From: Methylotuvimicrobium buryatense 5G
GTDB lineage: Bacteria; Pseudomonadota; Gammaproteobacteria; Methylococcales; Methylomonadaceae
Reading direction: 5' to 3'
Assembly: GCF_000341735.1 (NCBI RefSeq)
Contig: NZ_KB455575.1
Coordinates: 1,946,867 to 2,010,866 of the forward strand
DNA: 64,000 bases
This document shows positions 60,461-64,000 of this stretch, piece by piece (position 1 is the stretch's first letter; each line of letters starts with the position of its first letter). Below the pieces are notes generated by a model. The model saw only the letters and a list, made by a program, of their open reading frames with translations. It did not search any database and was not told the origin of the DNA. The position numbers and the translations under genes were made by a program.

Positions 60461-62896
60461 ATGTCAGGCAACAAGCCAAAACCACCGACACAGTATAAAC
60501 AGCTCAGCACAAAAAAAACTCTGTTTGTTGCGACATTGACATCATTGACATTATCCCTCGGCTGCCAAACAACCGACCCAACCAGCCCAGAAGGCCTAAA
60601 AGCCCTAAAAGGCTTTAATCCTCAAGACACAGACAAGCTATTCATCGTCGATTGCCTGCTACCCGGACAAGTCAGAAAGCTAGGCACGCAAATGACCTAC
60701 TTAACAGCCAGGCGCGCAATTAAAACGACCGCGGGCGAATGCGAAATTCGCGGAGGCGAATATGTCGCTTATGACCGAGCCAATTTAGCCAGCGCTTTAA
60801 AAATATGGCTACCGCTTGCACAACAAGGCGATCCCGAAGCGCAAATCAACGTCGGCGAAATCTACGAAAAAGGACTAGGCGCAGAGGCAGATCCTCGCTT
60901 AGCCGCCGAATGGTACCGAAAAGCCGCCGAAACGGGTCATTCGAGAGCGCAAATTAATCTCGGTTATTTATATGAAAAAGGACTCGGCGTTGAAAAAGAC
61001 CTGACTACCGCATTAAATTGGTATCGTAAGGCATCAGGCTTAGAAAATACCGACTTGCAATTTGCTTCGGTTGTCGAGGCACAATTTTCCAGCGCTCATG
61101 AACAAGAATTGGAAGCTTTACGGCAAGATGCCGCTCGACGTAAATTCGAGGCGGATCAATTACGAAGCCAACTAGCCGACACACAACGTCAACTCAGACA
61201 ACAGCAAGATGATCTACGCTCGATACAAAGAAACTTAGACCAAAAAAAACAACAGCTCGAACAGGAAAAAAACAAATCCACCCGGAACGAATCACTACTA
61301 AAAGCGCTGGATCAGGAATTAAAAGCCGGTCAAACCGAATTCGAAGCGCGACAAAATCAAATTTCAAAATTAGAACGCTCCCTGGAAACCAAAGAGAAAT
61401 CCATCAAACATAGAACTCAAGCCGCCCTAGCCCAGGAACAAAAAATCGTCGCTAGCGCCCCACAACAACCTATCATCGACGCCCAAGCAGGCAAAACACT
61501 GGCCAACGCCCGTAGCGAACTGCAAAAAAACGAAACCTTACTTCAAGAAAAAGAAAGTCATTACATAAAGATCTCCAATGAAATCAAACGATCTTTAGAA
61601 GCGGTAGGTTCATCGGCCGAACAAAGCGGTTCGCCGAGAGAACAACTAAGAGCGAAGGAAATTAGGGCTAATTTGGACTTACAAAAACAATCGTTGCAAA
61701 CGGTTGCACAGGAAGTCAAAACCTTAAAAACCCGAATTAACGAACAACGCAAAGCCGTAACAAAATTGGAAAGCGGTCAATTGATACAATTAGCCTCTGC
61801 CGCACCAACAATAGAAATTATCGATCCGCCGATGGTATTGACTCGAGGCGTTCCAAGCTTATTGTTAAGATCGATAGCCCCATCAAGAACCATAACCGGC
61901 AAAGTCGAAGCGCCGGCCGGACTTAAATCATTAGTGGTCAATGATAAACCTGAAAATATCGATACGCAGGGCTTCTTTAAGATAAATATCACTGCCACAG
62001 AAGCCACGACACCAATCAAAATCGTCGCCGTCGATAAAAAAGACAAAAGAACCAGTCTGAATTTCAACATCGTAACCCAAGAGGAAAGCGCCACTTCAAG
62101 CATCGACAGCCGACCGACGACACCCAGCAAACCAGGCCGATTTTATGATGTCGACTTCGGGCGTTATCATGCGCTCATCATCGGCAATAACGATTATACG
62201 GAACTACCGACACTGAAAACCGCGATCAACGATGCCAAAGCGGTCGAGTCGATTCTGCGCCAACGCTATGGATTCAAAACCACATTGCTGCAAAATGCCA
62301 ATCGCCACCAAATCATGACGGCGCTGAATACTATTCGCAATTCTTTGAAAGAAAACGATAACTTATTGATTTACTATGCGGGTCACGGAGAACGAGATAA
62401 AACCAGCCTGGCGGCTTACTGGCTACCTACCGATGCCGAAATCGACAATACCGCAAACTGGATTTCCAGCGACGATATCACCCGTTATCTGAATATCATC
62501 GCCGCACGGCACATCCTGGTTGTGGCGGATTCTTGCTACTCGGGCGCGATGACCGGAACGGCGATCGCTAGACTGCCGGACGGTATGCCCGAAGATAAAC
62601 GCGAAAAATGGCTGAAATTCATGGCAACACGGAAAGCACGAACCGTCTTGACATCAGGAGGCGTGGCTCCGGTTCTCGACGAAGGGGACGGCCAGCATTC
62701 AATATTTGCCCGAGCCTTTATCGATGCACTACAAAGCAATCGGGGTTTAATCGAAGATTATGATATTTTTCGTTCGGTATCGAAACAAGTCCGAACTTCG
62801 GCATCCCGTGTGGGCTTTACTCAAGCGCCGCAATACGCGCCGCTTCAACATGCCGGTCACGAGGGTAGCCCGTTCTTTTTCCTGCCCGGTGCTTAA
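60461..62896 (+). CDS. Sel1-repeat, coiled-coil, caspase-like lipoprotein
   Basis: An 811-residue protein; the start has AGAGGCG upstream. A lipobox (LSLGC) gives lipidated C35. Two Sel1 repeats lie at about 115-190. A Gln/Glu/Lys-rich coiled coil covers about 208-435. A beta-rich, Ig-like segment (about 448-538; TRTITGKVEAPAGLKSLVVN) follows. The C-terminal caspase-like (peptidase C14) domain covers about 565-808, with the catalytic histidine H642 in YYAGHGE and cysteine C692 in VVADSCYSG. ALIIGNNDY at its start is typical of metacaspase-like proteins. The substrate and trigger are unknown. An outer-membrane or periplasm-facing caspase is uncommon. It sits between a TssJ-like lipoprotein and an alpha/beta hydrolase, probably one operon. 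Confidence 0.9.
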   Translation: MSGNKPKPPTQYKQLSTKKTLFVATLTSLTLSLGCQTTDPTSPEGLKALKGFNPQDTDKLFIVDCLLPGQVRKLGTQMTYLTARRAIKTTAGECEIRGGEYVAYDRANLASALKIWLPLAQQGDPEAQINVGEIYEKGLGAEADPRLAAEWYRKAAETGHSRAQINLGYLYEKGLGVEKDLTTALNWYRKASGLENTDLQFASVVEAQFSSAHEQELEALRQDAARRKFEADQLRSQLADTQRQLRQQQDDLRSIQRNLDQKKQQLEQEKNKSTRNESLLKALDQELKAGQTEFEARQNQISKLERSLETKEKSIKHRTQAALAQEQKIVASAPQQPIIDAQAGKTLANARSELQKNETLLQEKESHYIKISNEIKRSLEAVGSSAEQSGSPREQLRAKEIRANLDLQKQSLQTVAQEVKTLKTRINEQRKAVTKLESGQLIQLASAAPTIEIIDPPMVLTRGVPSLLLRSIAPSRTITGKVEAPAGLKSLVVNDKPENIDTQGFFKINITATEATTPIKIVAVDKKDKRTSLNFNIVTQEESATSSIDSRPTTPSKPGRFYDVDFGRYHALIIGNNDYTELPTLKTAINDAKAVESILRQRYGFKTTLLQNANRHQIMTALNTIRNSLKENDNLLIYYAGHGERDKTSLAAYWLPTDAEIDNTANWISSDDITRYLNIIAARHILVVADSCYSGAMTGTAIARLPDGMPEDKREKWLKFMATRKARTVLTSGGVAPVLDEGDGQHSIFARAFIDALQSNRGLIEDYDIFRSVSKQVRTSASRVGFTQAPQYAPLQHAGHEGSPFFFLPGA

Positions 62897-62920
62897 CGAC
62901 AACACCGTTAAGCTGTAAGA

Positions 62921-63811
62921 ATGGGTTTACTTCGCTTCTCGACAAACAGCCCAGACGCCCTAAAAACGACAACAATACTCAAGCCGGGGATTGCCGGCTT
63001 AATCTTGTTGCTCTTACAGCTTAGCGGCTGCGCGACACCTTCAGAACGTTTTGAATCTAGCGCCAAAAACTTAGGGCTTACCAGCATTGAAATAATCGGC
63101 GAACCATTTCGCCATCGAGTCTATTTAAACCAAACTGCGGCGCAATCCGACACCATCCCGGTAGTCCATGTTTATTTAGATGGCGACGGCACGCCATGGG
63201 AAATGAACCGCTGGATTGCCGAAGATCCGACACCGAGAAACCCGCTGATATTGCGTTTAATGGCAGCAGATAAAGAACCTGCAATATTACTGGGCCGGCC
63301 CTGCTACTACGGGTTGCATACGACGGCCAACTGCCATTATGCACACTGGACGTCACATCGGTATTCGGCCGAGGTCGTCGAAAGCATGGCGACCGCCTTG
63401 CAGAAATGGCTAAGAAACGCAAAAACAACAAGCGTAGTTTTGATCGGTTATAGCGGTGGCGGAACACTCGCCACGCTGCTCGCGCCTTACTTTGAAAACA
63501 CAAGCATCGTTGTTACAGTCGCAGCCAACCTGAACACAAGTGCCTGGAGCCGACATCACGCTTATTTACCACTAGACGCATCTTTAAACCCGATTGACGC
63601 TCAACCTTTACCTGCCAAAATAAAACAAATTCATCTGGCCGGAGTAAACGACAGCAATGTTCCCGCTTCGATCATCGAATCTTTTAGCCGGCGGCAAGCC
63701 AATGCCGTTTACCTGCCAATCGATGGATTCGATCATGTGTGCTGTTGGGCAGACTTATGGCCCGATATTCTTAAAAGATATATCGCCCTTTCACTTGAGC
63801 GCCCCGATTGA
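62921..63811 (+). CDS. Alpha/beta-hydrolase lipoprotein
   Basis: A protein of 296 residues, starting 24 bp after the caspase-like gene. The lipobox LQLSGC gives lipidated C37. The alpha/beta-hydrolase fold has oxyanion-region VHVYLDGDGTPW, the nucleophile elbow GYSGGG (S178), a likely acid D244 (VNDSNVP) and histidine H272 (FDHVCC). Four or more cysteines (CYYG, NCHY, VCCW) may form disulphides. It is predicted to be a periplasm-facing esterase or lipase; the substrate is unknown. The shared lipoprotein sorting of all three cassette products suggests a common site in the envelope. Confidence 0.85.
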   Translation: MGLLRFSTNSPDALKTTTILKPGIAGLILLLLQLSGCATPSERFESSAKNLGLTSIEIIGEPFRHRVYLNQTAAQSDTIPVVHVYLDGDGTPWEMNRWIAEDPTPRNPLILRLMAADKEPAILLGRPCYYGLHTTANCHYAHWTSHRYSAEVVESMATALQKWLRNAKTTSVVLIGYSGGGTLATLLAPYFENTSIVVTVAANLNTSAWSRHHAYLPLDASLNPIDAQPLPAKIKQIHLAGVNDSNVPASIIESFSRRQANAVYLPIDGFDHVCCWADLWPDILKRYIALSLERPD

Positions 63812-63847
63812 CTATCAGCCTGGCCGTTAAAAACGATTAATCTAAAA

Positions 63848-64000
63848 TATACCCATCATAGATCAAAATTCGGCCCCGGGGTGCCCGTCAAAGGACGCCG
63901 TAAATACGTCCATATAGGCTCTATGCCAGCTCCATGCTGGCAAAGCCTTTGCCGAACACCCCGGCGCCTCCTTAGCAGCAATTCCCAATTTGGAGATCAA
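63848..64000. repeat. Chimeric repeat: family A copy 6 joined to start of family D
   Basis: It begins tatacccatcatagatc, has the core ggacgccgtaaatacgtcc and hairpin tgccagctccatgctggca (63924-63942), and continues to accccggcgcctccttagc. Instead of the family A right end, it switches at about 63977 to agcaattcccaatttggaga, the family D left end, and runs off the window edge. Confidence 0.75.

Overview
The window reads as chromosomal DNA of a gammaproteobacterium, most likely a type I methanotroph (Methylomonadaceae/Methylococcaceae). This is inferred from the combination of pyruvate phosphate dikinase, an FSA-type small aldolase, hydroxypyruvate isomerase next to a tartronate-semialdehyde-reductase-like gene, an XrtA (PEP-CTERM) exopolysaccharide locus with its PrsK/PrsR regulators, and intergenic spaces packed with palindromic repeats. 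No methane monooxygenase gene or rRNA is present to prove it.

Layout. 1-9300: a Trk potassium system (trkA-trkH, trkH cut by the left edge), a stand-alone response regulator/PP2C phosphatase, a fructosamine-kinase-like gene with an FSA-type aldolase, a NarL/UhpA-type two-component pair and an SRPBCC protein. 9355-15030: the ABC-F factor EttA, a frameshifted coiled-coil membrane gene, a tartronate semialdehyde reductase-like gene, hyi and a small secreted protein. 15257-21392: three sensor kinases in a row, one with a haem-binding CxxCH sensor domain. 21508-33461: housekeeping and small genes (DUF4124-like, HDOD, two exported proteins, queG, ftsK, a metallophosphoesterase, ispG, a RimK-associated retropepsin-like protein, an HDAC-family deacetylase). 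33723-36473: ppdK.

37004-54101: the XrtA-associated exopolysaccharide locus. Seven genes on the minus strand encode a glycosyltransferase, a FemAB-like protein, a polysaccharide deacetylase, an outer-membrane barrel, a tyrosine kinase, a chain-length determinant and an export lipoprotein with a Gly/Met repeat tract. The TPR lipoprotein gene prsT, upstream of these, is split by a complete IS66-family element with 18-bp terminal inverted repeats and an exact 8-bp target duplication; removing the element and one duplicate restores a reading frame of about 800 codons. prsK-prsR lie divergently next to prsT. The exosortase itself and the rest of the polymerase machinery are not in the window.

54203-64000: folD, parC, an acyl-CoA thioesterase, a Sel1/lytic transglycosylase, and a three-gene cassette of predicted lipoproteins: an orphan TssJ-like domain, a Sel1/coiled-coil/caspase-like protein and an alpha/beta hydrolase. 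No other type VI secretion gene is visible, so this cassette is the best candidate here for an undescribed system.

The intergenic regions hold several families of dispersed inverted repeats. Four of them have different outer ends but share a core (ggacgccgtgaatacgtcc followed by a hairpin). The hairpin stem differs between copies while base pairing is kept (GATAG/CTATC, GACAG/CTGTC, GCCAG/CTGGC, GGCGG/CCGCC, GGCAGC/GCTGCC). Many copies sit between convergent genes. Other elements have MITE-like ends, some with 10-11 bp flanking direct repeats.
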